A stretch of DNA of 64,000 nt from UBA6224 sp963800205 (lineage in GTDB: Bacteria; Patescibacteriota; Saccharimonadia; Saccharimonadales; UBA4665), in NCBI GenBank assembly GCA_963800205.1, contig CAWCZQ010000005.1, forward strand, positions 62,001-126,000. Direction: 5' to 3'. The notes beneath the pieces were generated by a model. It saw only the letters and a list, made by a program, of their open reading frames with translations, had not been told where the DNA came from and did no database searches. The stretch's first letter is position 1; every line of letters starts with the position of its first letter. Shown here in pieces: positions 42,708 through 52,900 of this stretch. The position numbers and the translations under genes are program-made.

Positions 42708-42828
42708 TACCATATTTACAGTCGTAACCTCTCCCGGAGTCTGAGATACCGGACGAGTTCTCGACCAATGTTGATAGTGCTGATATTATAACAAGTTTTT
42801 TATAAGAAATCTACTTCTTGGCAATCGT

Positions 42829-43074
42829 CTATGACTCGACTCTTGCTACCGGTGGTAACTCGTAGCTCTCGAATACCATGCAGCCCGATAAGATCTGTCG
42901 CGCAGCCTCACGTGACTTTACGGCACTGCGTATATGAGAAGCTAACCTATCATTGACTGTCAGGAAGCGTTCAGCAGGTGTGACTTCACCACTATAATCA
43001 TTGCCAAACTCTGGAGCAGCTACTCTATATTGCGGATGTCCTTCAATGAAAGCATCTGTTTGTAATTCCGACAT
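42829..43074 (-). CDS. Unknown small protein downstream of tuf
   Basis: 81 residues: SELQTDAFIEGHPQYRVAAP at the start and a likely helix NDRLASHIRSAVKSREAARQ. Soluble, not recognised. GAGG lies 8 bases before the ATG, and a consensus promoter is at 43112-43140. Confidence 0.6.
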   Translation of the reverse strand: MSELQTDAFIEGHPQYRVAAPEFGNDYSGEVTPAERFLTVNDRLASHIRSAVKSREAARQILSGCMVFESYELPPVARVES

Positions 43075-43111
43075 ACTATATCCTCACTATTACAATTGTG
43101 CAATAAATTTC

Positions 43112-43140
43112 ACCTTACGCCTGAAATATAAGCATGTCAA
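43112..43140 (-). promoter_or_regulatory. Promoter of the 42829-43074 gene
   Basis: Minus-strand TTGACA, 17-base spacer, TAAGGT. Confidence 0.6.
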
Positions 43141-43244
43141 TATGTTAAGCGTATTCTGTGCTGCTGTCTGACATCATTGAGATAAGACTGTATATCGGTA
43201 TCACGCGCATGCAGACTGCCTCATAGAATGAGCGTACTTAAAAG

Positions 43245-43272
43245 AAAAAAGCGCTACTGCTAGCGCTTTTTT
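43245..43272 (-). terminator. Terminator behind the tuf remnant
   Basis: AAAAAAGCGCTA-CTGC-TAGCGCTTTTTT, perfect and usable from both strands. Probably the original tuf terminator. Confidence 0.9.
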
Positions 43273-43291
43273 CGTAATAGCTACCTGTGTG

Positions 43292-43357
43292 CTATTTGTT
43301 GATCTTGGTGACAACACCAGCACCAACGGTGCGTCCATCTTTGTGAAAGACAATGCT
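43292..43357 (-). pseudogene. Remnant of a tuf 3' end
   Basis: The minus strand reads about 20 codons of EF-Tu C-terminus: a diverged stretch (SIVFHKD) then GRTVGAGVVTKINK and TAG. Bases 43296-43337 are identical to 44197-44238 inside the true tuf. The intact copy ends with a different last codon and stop (AAG TAA against AAA TAG). Confidence 0.8.
43296..43337 (+). repeat. 42-bp direct repeat, copy A (tuf end)
   Basis: Identical to 44197-44238. The copies flank 860 bases that contain one plus-strand gene. Confidence 0.9.
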
Positions 43358-43395
43358 GAATTGAATTTTAAATATTCGTCGTATATGATATCGTT

Positions 43396-44130
43396 ATGCA
43401 ACCATCTGAAACAAACAACAAAATATATAAAGTAGGTATTTACTGGCTCAATAGCCTATTTAGGTCTGGGAATCTATACCTGCCGGCTGTTTTAACAATC
43501 GATAACAGAAAAATAACCATTCGCACCGCTGATAGGACACTTATCGATGCGCCGGCCGACCAACTAAACATTGCCTTCCGTAAAAGTAAGCTCAGGTCTA
43601 TGTATCTCACCATTAAAAGTGGTCGCGATACCTATAACTTCACCAATGCGCCGGGAGCGACTGCACCGGGATTCAGCGACGAACAACTTGCTGAGCTCGA
43701 TAATCAAAGTGATATTATCTCAAACCGAAACCAAAGCGAACAAAATGTACCACTAGTCGCTGCGGCAGTCGGTTTTAGGTTAATACCGCGGCTAAATACG
43801 CTCAGCCCAGGCGCCAATTTGCTGTTAGCGTCTCGTAATTATGAGCAGGCTGTAGGGAATTACCGGCTTTTTCAAAAATTGTCAGACGTTTTCACAAAAT
43901 ACGGCATCCGGCACAAACAACCAAGTTTTCGCATCCTATCCTTGAAGGGGCTATACCTTAATATCCTAATTGCCGTGCCCGTCTATATCATATTGGTATT
44001 TTTGCTTAATGTGGCTGCACTGCTCTGGGAAGATCCCCTCTTTCCAAACACCATGCCCGTTACAATAGGTTCATTCTTACTCGTTCCAATTTCTATCTTC
44101 ATGGTGTTTAAATTTTCCCCTTTAAAGTAG
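43396..44130 (+). CDS. Unknown membrane protein with PH-like N-terminal domain
   Basis: 244 residues. The first 95 residues look like a beta-rich bacterial PH-type domain (YLPAVLTIDNRKITIRTADR and KSKLRSMYLTIKSG); a helical linker follows, and two hydrophobic helices lie at about 190-212 and 220-240. It is opposite in direction to all neighbours and sits exactly between the two tuf-end repeats. No ribosome site; TATATGAT precedes the ATG closely. The PH assignment is from pattern only. Confidence 0.65.
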   Translation: MQPSETNNKIYKVGIYWLNSLFRSGNLYLPAVLTIDNRKITIRTADRTLIDAPADQLNIAFRKSKLRSMYLTIKSGRDTYNFTNAPGATAPGFSDEQLAELDNQSDIISNRNQSEQNVPLVAAAVGFRLIPRLNTLSPGANLLLASRNYEQAVGNYRLFQKLSDVFTKYGIRHKQPSFRILSLKGLYLNILIAVPVYIILVFLLNVAALLWEDPLFPNTMPVTIGSFLLVPISIFMVFKFSPLK

Positions 44131-44147
44131 CGCTGCCGTTACATGAA

Positions 44148-44175
44148 AATAAGAGCGCCCCGAGAGGCGCTCTTA
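44148..44175 (-). terminator. Terminator of intact tuf (bidirectional)
   Basis: AAGAGCGCC-CCGAGA-GGCGCTCTT with flanking A and T bases; also serves the convergent membrane-protein gene. Confidence 0.88.
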
Positions 44176-44192
44176 TGCTAATCCGTAATGGA

Positions 44193-45378
44193 TTACTTGT
44201 TGATCTTGGTGACAACACCAGCACCAACGGTGCGTCCACCTTCGCGGATAGCGAAGCGAAGACCTTGTTCCATAGCGATAGGAGCAAGCAGTTTAACCTT
44301 AAAGGTTACAGTGTCACCAGGCATGACCATTTCTTTGTCAGCTGGAAGCTCAACTTCACCAGTTACGTCCGTAGTACGGAAGTAGAACTGAGGCTTGTAG
44401 CCCTTGAAGAATGGAGTGTGACGACCACCTTCTTCTTTGGTCAGGACGTAAACTTCAGCGTCAAATTCGGTGTGAGGAGTGATTGTGCCTGGCTTAGCAA
44501 GAACCTGACCGCGCTCGATGTCGTCGCGCTCGATACCGCGAAGCAGGACACCGGCGTTGTCGCCAGCCTGACCTTGGTCAAGGCTCTTCTTGAAGGCTTC
44601 GATACCAGTAACAACTGATTTCTTGGTGTCACGGATACCGACGATTTCAACTTCGTCGTTAATCTTAACGATACCAGGTTCGACACGACCGGTAGCAACA
44701 GTACCACGACCCTTGATTGAGAAGACGTCTTCGATAGGCATCAGGAATGGCTTGTCGAGGTCGCGCTGTGGTTCTGGAATGTAGTCATCCATAGCCTTAA
44801 CGAGTTCCATAATGGCGTCTTCGTTAGCTGCGTCGCCTTCGAGAGCCTTTAGTGGCAGAACCGCGAATAATCGGACAGTCTCTGTCGAAGCCGTTCTTCT
44901 CGAGCAGTTCGCGAACTTCTTCTTCGACGAGGTCAACCAGTTCAGGATCAGCCAGGTCCATCTTGTTAAGGAATACAACAATCTTTGGCACACCAACCTG
45001 GCGAGCAAGCAGAACGTGCTCACGAGTCTGAGGCATAGGACCGTCAGCGGCAGAAACAACAGGATAGCGCCGTCAATCTGAGCGGCACCGGTAATCATGT
45101 TCTTAACGTAGTCGGCGTGACCTGGCATGTCAACGTGAGCGTAGTGGCGCTTCTTCGCTCTCGTACTCCTGGTGAGAAGTAGCAATGGTAATACCACGCT
45201 GTTTTTCTTCAGGTGCGTTATCAATCTGATCGTAAGCGATTGGTTTGTTAACTTCGCTAGGAAGTTTCTTTGCGAGTACAGCTGTAATAGCTGCGGTTAA
45301 AGTAGTTTTACCGTGGTCGACGTGACCCATGGTACCAACGTTGACGTGCGGCTTACTACGGTCAAATGTTCCTGCCAT
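44193..45378 (-). CDS. tuf: Elongation factor Tu (three frameshifts)
   Basis: GHVDHGKTTLTAAI (P-loop), DMPGHADYVKNMITGAAQ and NKMDLADPELVDLVEEEV mark the GTPase domain; domains 2 and 3 are complete to VTKINK. Extra bases at about 45159 and 44853 and a missing base at about 45061 break the frame; corrected length 394. AAGGAG precedes the ATG. Delivers aminoacyl-tRNA. Its 3' end is repeated at 43296. Confidence 0.95.
44197..44238 (+). repeat. 42-bp direct repeat, copy B (inside tuf 3' end)
   Basis: Identical to 43296-43337; covers the last 14 codons of intact tuf. Confidence 0.9.
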
Positions 45379-45452
45379 GTATGTATGACTCCTTATTTGA
45401 TGATTAATTTGTTTGCATGAGCAAAGTAGAACTCACACGAGTTACTCGAGAT

Positions 45453-45481
45453 AGTATACGGAATGCTCCTACCTTTGTAAA
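45453..45481 (-). promoter_or_regulatory. tuf promoter
   Basis: Minus-strand TTTACA, 17-base spacer, TATACT. A small hairpin (CCTACC/GGTAGG) overlaps the -35. Confidence 0.78.
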
Positions 45482-45499
45482 GAGGTAGGCTGGTTATAA

Positions 45500-45874
45500 T
45501 TATTGAATTCGGGCTATGCGGCGCTGTGCTATTTTAAGCATCAACCGACCAATTAGAGAGGGGTTATTCTCTTTTAGATAATCGACAGATACTTGCGCCG
45601 TCTCGCTATCCTGATGAGCCAATGATTCATCGATAATCCGTGCTATAACAGCTTGCGTTACATATCGTTCGCTATATTTCAGATGACCGTATGCATCCTG
45701 AGCGCCACTTACGATAATCGCCATGTCATTGGCTTCTAGCTGCTCGGGCATATCAAGAGAGCCTACCTGTCGTCGCGGTCCTTGATCGAGTGCATACCAG
45801 CCGATATTTTCTCCTACTTTCCGAAGCATCTCCTCGCGGGATATATCTGATGCGGCTTCAGGATTTGTGCTCAT
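45500..45874 (-). CDS. Unknown protein between fusA and tuf
   Basis: 124 residues from ATG at 45874 (STNPEAASDISREEMLRKVG); acidic N-terminal half, basic C-terminus (RLMLKIAQRRIARIQ). Soluble, not recognised. It lies between the fusA hairpin and the tuf promoter. An upstream start at 45886 is possible. Confidence 0.6.
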   Translation of the reverse strand: MSTNPEAASDISREEMLRKVGENIGWYALDQGPRRQVGSLDMPEQLEANDMAIIVSGAQDAYGHLKYSERYVTQAVIARIIDESLAHQDSETAQVSVDYLKENNPSLIGRLMLKIAQRRIARIQ

Positions 45875-45902
45875 GATTGGATGCATTTAACCACTAAAGC
45901 TT

Positions 45903-45941
45903 AATCCATAACAAGCCCCACAATGGGGCTTGTTATGGATT
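45903..45941 (-). terminator. 18-bp perfect hairpin after fusA
   Basis: AATCCATAACAAGCCCCA and its exact reverse complement with a 3-base loop, 12 bases after the fusA stop. The T-run is weak, so it may terminate through its length or shield the mRNA end. Confidence 0.65.
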
Positions 45942-45953
45942 GGCGCTATGAAC

Positions 45954-48041
45954 TTACTTCGAGTTCTTGGCGATGATGGCATCTGCAACGTGGCTCGGCA
46001 CGTCGGCAAAGTGATCAAGCTCCATGCTAGAACTAGCTCGTCCTTGGGTATTGCTACGTAGGTTGGTGGTGTAGCCAAACATTTCTCCCAATGGTACGAA
46101 AGAGGTAATTTCTTTGATACCAGCGGTAAGGTCTTCCATACTTTCGATACGACCACGCTTACTGTTCAGGTCTCCAATGACGTCACCCATGAATTCTTCT
46201 GGCGTGACAACAACTACTTTCATGACCGGTTCGAGGAGCGTTGGCTGTGCCTTTTTTACACCCTCTTGCAGCGCCATTGAACCGGCAATTGTAAATGCCA
46301 TTTCAGAGGAGTCGACTTCGTGGTAGCTACCGTCGTATAGCTCTGCTTTGATGTCTACAACGGGGTATCCAGCAATAACACCATTGGACATGGCTTCTTC
46401 GATACCCTTACGGACAGCTGGGATGTACTCGTTTGGCACTACGCCACCCTTAATGGAGTTAATGAACTCAAATCCAGCACCAGCTTCGTTCTGCGACAAG
46501 CGGATCCATACGTCACCATACTGTCCACGACCACCACTCTGACGCACAAACTTACCTTCAACTTCAACTGCATCTTTGCGGATTGTTTCGCGGTAAGCCA
46601 CCTGCGGTTGACCGATGTTAGCTTCAACGTTAAATTCTCGCTTCATTCGATCGACAAGAATTTCCAGGTGCAGCTCACCCATACCGGAAATAATTGTCTG
46701 ACCTGTTTCGTCGTCAACATGGACCCGGAATGTAGGATCTTCTTCTGCGAGGCGCTGCAGGGCGATGCTCATTTTTTCTTGGTCGGCCTTGGTCTTAGGC
46801 TCGATAGCAATCGATACAGGAGGCTCTGGGAAGGTGATGCTCTCGAGGACAATCGGGTTGTTCTGATCACACAAGGTGTTACCAGTAGTCGTGCCCTTGA
46901 GGCCCACAATTGCGGCAATATCACCGGCACTTACTTCTGGCACTTCTTCTCGTTTGTCGGCCTGCATGCGGACAATACGACCGACACGTTCTTTTTGACC
47001 GGTGGAACTATTGAGCACGTAGCTGCCGGACTGCAACTTACCGGAGTAAACACGGAAGTATGCTAATTTACCAACGAATGGGTCGGTCGCAATCTTAAAG
47101 GCCAAACCGGCAAACGGCTCTTCCTCGGATGGCTTCCGCTCGATTTCTTCGCCAGTCTTAGGGTGAGTTCCCCAGTTGCTTCCGCGCTCTTCAGGGCTGG
47201 GAAGCAATTCGGTGACAGCATCGAGGACTTTTTCGACAATCACACCACGTCCGTCACCACCAGTAACCGGATAAAAGGCGCCCGTTAACGTTGCGTAGCG
47301 AATAGCATGCTTAATGTCCTCAATAGTGAAGCCTTCTTCGCCTTCTTCAAGGTATTTTTCGAGCATCGTTTCGTCTTCGGCGACAGCATTTTCAATTAAG
47401 AGGCTGCGGTACCGCTTCACTTCGTCCATCATGTCGGCAGGAATTTCGCTCTCGATAAGCTCGTGGTCGGTGAATTCTTTGTAGGTGTAGGCTTTCATGT
47501 TAATGAGGTCAACCACACCGTTGATTTCTTGCTCAAATCCAATGGGCAAGTGAATTGGGAATGCCCGCTTACTCAAGCGGTTGTGAATGCTTTCTAGCGA
47601 TTTGTAAAAATCACCGCCGGTCTGATTGATCTTGTTAATAAAACAAAAGCGCGGCACGTTGTATTTGTCAGCTTGGCGCCACACCGTCTCGGACTGACTC
47701 TCAACACCCATTTTTCCGTCAAATACAACAACAGCGCCGTCTAGTACGCGAAGACTGCGCTCTACCTCGACAGTAAAATCGATGTGGCCAGGGGTGTCGA
47801 TAATGTTAATCTGGTGGTCTTTCCAGTAGCAAGTGACGGCAGCAGATACAATAGTAATGCCTCGTTCTCGTTCCTGAGCCATCCAGTCGGTTGTCGTCTC
47901 ACCTTCGTGCACGGCGCCAATTTTGTGCTTCAATCCCGTGCGGTACAAAATCCCTTCGGTAGTGGTTGTCTTACCCGCGTCAATGTGGGCGATAATACCA
48001 ATGTTTCTAATCTTTCCTAATGCGTACTTCTTTGTAGCCAT
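45954..48041 (-). CDS. fusA: Elongation factor G
   Basis: 695 residues, intact. GTPase domain with AHIDAGKTTTTEGIL, DTPGHIDFT and INKINQTGGDF; RERGITI switch I; domain IV and V motifs GYPVVDIKAELYDGSYHEVD and RGRIESMEDL. Catalyses translocation. Follows an unknown gene after rpsG. Staying intact over 2 kb contrasts with the indels in tuf and rpoB. Confidence 0.98.
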   Translation of the reverse strand: MATKKYALGKIRNIGIIAHIDAGKTTTTEGILYRTGLKHKIGAVHEGETTTDWMAQERERGITIVSAAVTCYWKDHQINIIDTPGHIDFTVEVERSLRVLDGAVVVFDGKMGVESQSETVWRQADKYNVPRFCFINKINQTGGDFYKSLESIHNRLSKRAFPIHLPIGFEQEINGVVDLINMKAYTYKEFTDHELIESEIPADMMDEVKRYRSLLIENAVAEDETMLEKYLEEGEEGFTIEDIKHAIRYATLTGAFYPVTGGDGRGVIVEKVLDAVTELLPSPEERGSNWGTHPKTGEEIERKPSEEEPFAGLAFKIATDPFVGKLAYFRVYSGKLQSGSYVLNSSTGQKERVGRIVRMQADKREEVPEVSAGDIAAIVGLKGTTTGNTLCDQNNPIVLESITFPEPPVSIAIEPKTKADQEKMSIALQRLAEEDPTFRVHVDDETGQTIISGMGELHLEILVDRMKREFNVEANIGQPQVAYRETIRKDAVEVEGKFVRQSGGRGQYGDVWIRLSQNEAGAGFEFINSIKGGVVPNEYIPAVRKGIEEAMSNGVIAGYPVVDIKAELYDGSYHEVDSSEMAFTIAGSMALQEGVKKAQPTLLEPVMKVVVVTPEEFMGDVIGDLNSKRGRIESMEDLTAGIKEITSFVPLGEMFGYTTNLRSNTQGRASSSMELDHFADVPSHVADAIIAKNSK

Positions 48042-48188
48042 TCCTGCCTATCCCTTTGTTACTTGTTCTACGTTGCTATCTATAATTCTTAACACGGGTG
48101 CTCACATTTTTGAGCCATAGCAAACACCAGTCTTTAGTCAAATTTTATCATAGTACCTAATACACTACCAGAGAGTTTCCGTTAAGAC

Positions 48189-48665
48189 CTAGAGTGCATG
48201 AGTTAGATAGTGACGAGCAGGTTGACTGAATCTAGTAATGGGAGCCTCTCCGTCCAGATACTTGTATACAGCTAGTGCTGCTGCTTCATGTACTACGGCT
48301 TCTCTGCCCTGATCATACGCGGCCGTGCTAATTGTTTCTGAGTCGATAGAAACAACACCATACCCCTTATACTCACATGACCTATCTGTATGCAGCATTA
48401 CATCAATTTTTTGATTATTCTCAAGCTCTGGCAGTTCTTTTCTCAAGACGACCGCCCCTATACGGTTGCTTGCTAGCTTGTTGTTTTGACCAACAAGTGT
48501 TTTTGAGTTTTCAAAAAAAGTAACATCAGTACCCGCAGGGGTAACGACATTATAAAACGGTGCAGTTAAGCGCACATCATATATTTCTCGATCGGATTGC
48601 AACAGGTATAAGTGCTGTCGAACCTTATCTATAGAAGTTACTTGCTCATTTCTAAAAAATTTCAT
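48189..48665 (-). CDS. Unknown protein between rpsG and fusA
   Basis: 158 residues from ATG at 48665, behind GAGGAACGT. Mixed alpha/beta (HLYLLQSDREIYDVRLTAP; GVVSIDSETISTAAYDQG), soluble, not recognised. A longer frame reaching into rpsG has no ribosome site. Part of the rpsL-rpsG-fusA transcription unit by position. Confidence 0.65.
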   Translation of the reverse strand: MKFFRNEQVTSIDKVRQHLYLLQSDREIYDVRLTAPFYNVVTPAGTDVTFFENSKTLVGQNNKLASNRIGAVVLRKELPELENNQKIDVMLHTDRSCEYKGYGVVSIDSETISTAAYDQGREAVVHEAAALAVYKYLDGEAPITRFSQPARHYLTHAL

Positions 48666-48732
48666 ACGTTCCTCAGACAAGTGAATAGCGACATTAGATA
48701 TGTCGCTATTCTCATAAACAGTTTGTCGTCTG

Positions 48733-49212
48733 CTAGCTCCTTGCGAAGTGAGCGAAGGCACGGTTGGCTTCTGCCATCTTGTGGGTGTCTTCACGCTTCT
48801 TAACTGCAGCGCCTTGGCCGTTATATGCATCGACAAGCTCGAGTGCGATACGGTCAGCCATGCTCATTCCTTTGCGGGCACGAGTAGCTGCAACAAACCA
48901 CATCATGGTAAGGTGCTTCTGGCGCTGTCCTTTTACTTCAAAAGGAATTTGGTAGTTAGCACCACCAACACGTCGCGAGCGTGTCTCAACGAGCGGCATA
49001 ACGTTTTTCATAGCTTGTTCAAAAACTTCGAGCGGATTTTGCACTTTGAGTTTGTCGGCTGCCTTTTGCATGCCAGTGTAGACGAGCTTTTCAGCGAGTT
49101 GCTTTTTGCCGTTTAACATAACTCGGTTAATCAGACGCGTGACCATTTCGTTGTTATACAAACGATCTGGAGTAACTGGACGAACGAGTGATTTAGTTAC
49201 TTTACGAGGCAT
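48733..49212 (-). CDS. rpsG: 30S ribosomal protein S7
   Basis: 159 residues, intact: PRKVTKSLVRPVTPDRLYNN and VGGANYQIPFEV. Organises the 30S head and touches E-site tRNA. Its ATG directly follows the stop of a 67-residue unknown gene. Confidence 0.97.
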   Translation of the reverse strand: MPRKVTKSLVRPVTPDRLYNNEMVTRLINRVMLNGKKQLAEKLVYTGMQKAADKLKVQNPLEVFEQAMKNVMPLVETRSRRVGGANYQIPFEVKGQRQKHLTMMWFVAATRARKGMSMADRIALELVDAYNGQGAAVKKREDTHKMAEANRAFAHFARS

Positions 49213-49416
49213 TTAATTTTCCTCCACAGTCATCAGCTCATTGATTCTAGAAGCCTCATCGTGTAAACGATTAACCAAAATTGCTTGTGCTTGAGGCTTT
49301 TTCATGTCCGGGTACTCAACCAATAAATCGAGAATTGCAGTTTCGAAAGCACGACGCGGTTGCGGCATGCGATTAATCTCCCACTGTCTTTCTTCTCTCC
49401 AGTCAGATTCTGCCAT
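49213..49416 (-). CDS. Unknown small protein between rpsL and rpsG
   Basis: 67 residues: AESDWREERQWEINRMPQPR at the start, a helical LDLLVEYPDMKKPQAQAILV, and an acidic end. GAAGGAG lies at the end of rpsL, 12-15 bases upstream. Gap to rpsL is one base, to rpsG zero. S12 and S7 are normally adjacent, so this is an insertion of a tightly coupled gene. Confidence 0.68.
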   Translation of the reverse strand: MAESDWREERQWEINRMPQPRRAFETAILDLLVEYPDMKKPQAQAILVNRLHDEASRINELMTVEEN

Positions 49417-49417
49417 A

Positions 49418-49831
49418 CTACTTGCTCTCCTTCTTCGCGCCATATTTACTACGGCCTTGTTTGCGGTTGTTGACACCTTGCAGGTCAAGGGCGCCACGCA
49501 CGATGTGATAGCGCACACCAGGAAGGTCCTTAACACGACCGCCCCGAACGAGCACAGCAGCGTGTTCCTGCAAGTTGTGACCTTCACCGCCAATGTAAGC
49601 CCATACTTCTTGGCCGTTCGTCAGACGCACGCGGGCTACTTTACGAAGTGCTGAGTTAGGCTTCTTTGGAGTTTTAGTGGTTACCTTGACACAGACACCG
49701 CGCTTAAAGGGTGCTGACTTTTCGTAGTTAGTGGTTTTGAGGTTGTTAACCACACGCTGCAACGCTGGCGACTTGGATTTGTCGGACGCCTTCTTGCGCG
49801 GTTTACGCACTAATTGATTAATTGTTGGCAT
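49418..49831 (-). CDS. rpsL: 30S ribosomal protein S12
   Basis: 137 residues, intact: PTINQLVRKPRKKASDKSKS and KKPNSALRKVARVRLTNGQE, GEGHNLQEHAAVLVRGGRVK. Decoding-centre protein; the residue at the classical streptomycin position is Lys (TPKKPNS). Confidence 0.97.
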   Translation of the reverse strand: MPTINQLVRKPRKKASDKSKSPALQRVVNNLKTTNYEKSAPFKRGVCVKVTTKTPKKPNSALRKVARVRLTNGQEVWAYIGGEGHNLQEHAAVLVRGGRVKDLPGVRYHIVRGALDLQGVNNRKQGRSKYGAKKESK

Positions 49832-49921
49832 TATTTCTCCTTAAGATTTGTAATCTACTGCCGCATACGAATGCCACATATGGCTCAGATTACTTAGTTT
49901 GACTTGTTAACTTTAACAGAT

Positions 49922-52900
49922 TTAGCTCGTGGTTTCAAGCTCATGAAGCGGTGCTTCACCTTCTTCTACCGGGTCGCCGGTAGCGACAGCACCGTAACCT
50001 GTGCCGACAGGAATTTTACGTCCGAGGATAACATTTTCCTTCAGACCATACAGGTTATCGATCTTTCCACTGGTTGCGGCTGCTATCAGCACCCGGGTCG
50101 TGTCCTGGAAGCTGGCTGCGCTCAAGAACGAATCGGTCGCCAGTGAAGCCTTGGTGATACCGAGGAGCAATTGATTAGCGACAACTGTTGTCTTAGTAGC
50201 TTTAGCGAGTTTTTCATTTGCTTCAACCACTGCAAGCTTACTGACAACATCACCCGTTACAAAGTCACTGTCACCTGGATCTTCAATTTGGACTCGGCTG
50301 AACATCTGATGCACGATGATTTCAAGGTGTTTGTCTGAGATATTTTGGCCCTGCCCGGCAAAGATGCGGAGGATTTCGTTCATGATGTAACGCTGGGTTG
50401 CCTCAACACCTTGTAGTCGCATGAGGTCCTGCAGGTTGATTGAACCACTAGTAAGGCGTTGGCCGGCTTCTACGGTGTCGCCATCTTTGATGGACATTTG
50501 CTTGTAGCCGGGGATTTCGTAGCGCACGCTACTCTTGCCAGCAGGCGTAATGACTATCTTTTTCTTGCTAACATCCACTTTACCGGCGGCACTGGCGACG
50601 AGCGGCGAGGAACCATCTTCATTTGCCGCAATGACATCACCAACCGCTACGTCAGAGCCTGTCGCGACGTGCGCCTGACGGTTGCCGAGTTCGAGGGTTA
50701 CTGCTTCGCTATCGTGATCAGTTACCTGAACAACGTAGTGGTCACCTTCTTCGTACAGGTTAACTATACCGGCAATTTCCGTGAGGTATGCTTGACCCTT
50801 TGGATTACGGGCTTCAAGCAACTCTTCAATACGGCTCAGACCTTGTGCAGTATCGTCGGCTAGGGCACCACCAGAACGGTGCTTGGAGTCGAGAGATAGC
50901 TGTGTACCAGGCTCACCGATGGACTGGGCTGCAATGACACCGATTGGGTGGTGATCTGCTACCAGTTCGCCAGTTGCTGGGTCGATACCGTAACTCTTGC
51001 GAGGTGTACCGCGGACAGAAGTAGCACTCAATACACTCATGATTTTCACACCATCGAGCGATTCATTGGCTTCGATAGCTTCAGCGGCTTCGGGAGTAAA
51101 GACTTCACCCTTCTTGACGTGGTTCTTCACATCTTCAGCGGCGTAGCGTCCGACTAATCGAGAAGAGTAGCTGACGCCGATTTCTGCAGCATCTTCGCGG
51201 AACATTGCAAAACCTGGGTCGAGATCTTCTTCGTCAATCGTGAAGACATCTTGCGATACGTCGACAAGACGCCTCGTCAGGTAACCTGCATCGGCCGTCT
51301 TAAGTGCGATGTCGATAAGCGCCTTGCGGGTACCACGAGTACCGGTAAAGTACTCGAGTGGGTCAAGTCCGGCGACGTAGCCAGACTTAATAGGCAACTC
51401 AATAACGTTACCACCAGCGTCCTGCATCACACCCAGCATACCGACAGCGTTTTTCATCTGACCGATGTTACCACGGGCACCAGAGTTAATGGCGATAGCC
51501 GTTGAGCTGTCGCGTCCAACCATCTGTTGTGCTAACAAGTCGGTTACAGCTCCTTCGACGCGCGTCCAGTTTTCAACCGTTAAACGGTATCGCTCTCCGT
51601 TAGTTATGAAACCTTGCTCGTACTGATCACTCAGTGCGGCAGCGCGGTCTTCTCCCTCTGTGATGAGGTTCTCGAGGCCGTCAATTTTCTCAAAGTCGGC
51701 CATACCGATAGACATACCGGAGTTGGTGGCGTACTTGAAACCGATTTCCTTCAGTTCATCGGCAATTTCTGCCGTGCGTTCCTGACCGTATTTGGCATAG
51801 ACGTTAGCCAGAACTTTTTGCAGTCGTTTTTTGGTCATTGGCTCATCTTGGAACTTAAAGTCTTCCGGGAAAGTTTCATTAAACAGTACACGACCAAGGG
51901 TGGTTTCGCGGACCTCTCCGCGGAATGGAAGGCGTACTCGACTCTGCAACTTAATGCGGTCGGCATCGAGGGCCATAAGAGCTTCGTTAACGCTTGAGTA
52001 TGCTACCGGCTTTTCGTCGGACATACCTGGACGATCGTATGTCAGGTAGTAACAACCGAGCACGATATCTTGCTCAACGTGGAGAATAGGTGAACCATCA
52101 GCTGGCTTAAGAAGGTTTTTGTTGGCAGCCATGATATTGCGGGCTTCGGCTTGCGCTTCGTCAGAGAGCGGCAAGTGAACCGCCATCTGGTCACCGTCGA
52201 AGTCGGCGTTGAATCCCTTACAAACCAATGGGTGAAGCTGAATGGCTCGGCCTTCTATCAGAACCGGTTGAAAAGCCTGAATACTGAGTCGGTGCAGCGA
52301 CGGTGCACGGTTGAGGAGTACGTATTTGCCCTTAATTACTTCGTCGAGAGCGTCCCAGACGACCGTTTCGCCAAGCTCGATGAGCCGTGAGGCACTACGG
52401 ATGTTGTGGGCTTGTTCGCGCTCGATCAGTTCACCGATAACAAACGGTTTGAACAATTCTAGAGCCATCATCTTTGGTAGACCACACTGGTTGATCTTGA
52501 GTTCCGGACCAGCAACGATAACGCTACGGCCGGAGTAGTCGACGCGCTTACCAAGCAAGTTCTGTCGGAACCGACCTTGCTTACCCTTGAGCAAGTCACT
52601 CAAGCTCTTCAGGCGGCGACGTTGGCCGGTAGCGGCTACAGCCCGTCCACTGCGAGCACTGTTGTTATCAATCAGGGCATCAACAGCTTCTTGGAGCATG
52701 CGTTGTTCGTTGCGACGAATTACTTCTGGCGCGTTAAGGTCGATCAGCTTCTTGAGTCGGTTGTTACGGTTGATGACGCGTCGATACAAGTCGTTTAGGT
52801 CCGAGGTTGCAAAGCGACCACCGGTTAACTGCACCATCGGGCGAAGATCCGGAGGAATCACTGGCAGGACACTCAAGCAAGTGCTGTCCGGCTTAATGCC

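Noticed and set aside
43201..43401. 66-codon minus-strand frame over the tuf remnant
   Set aside because: It is out of frame with the EF-Tu residues and runs through a perfect terminator.
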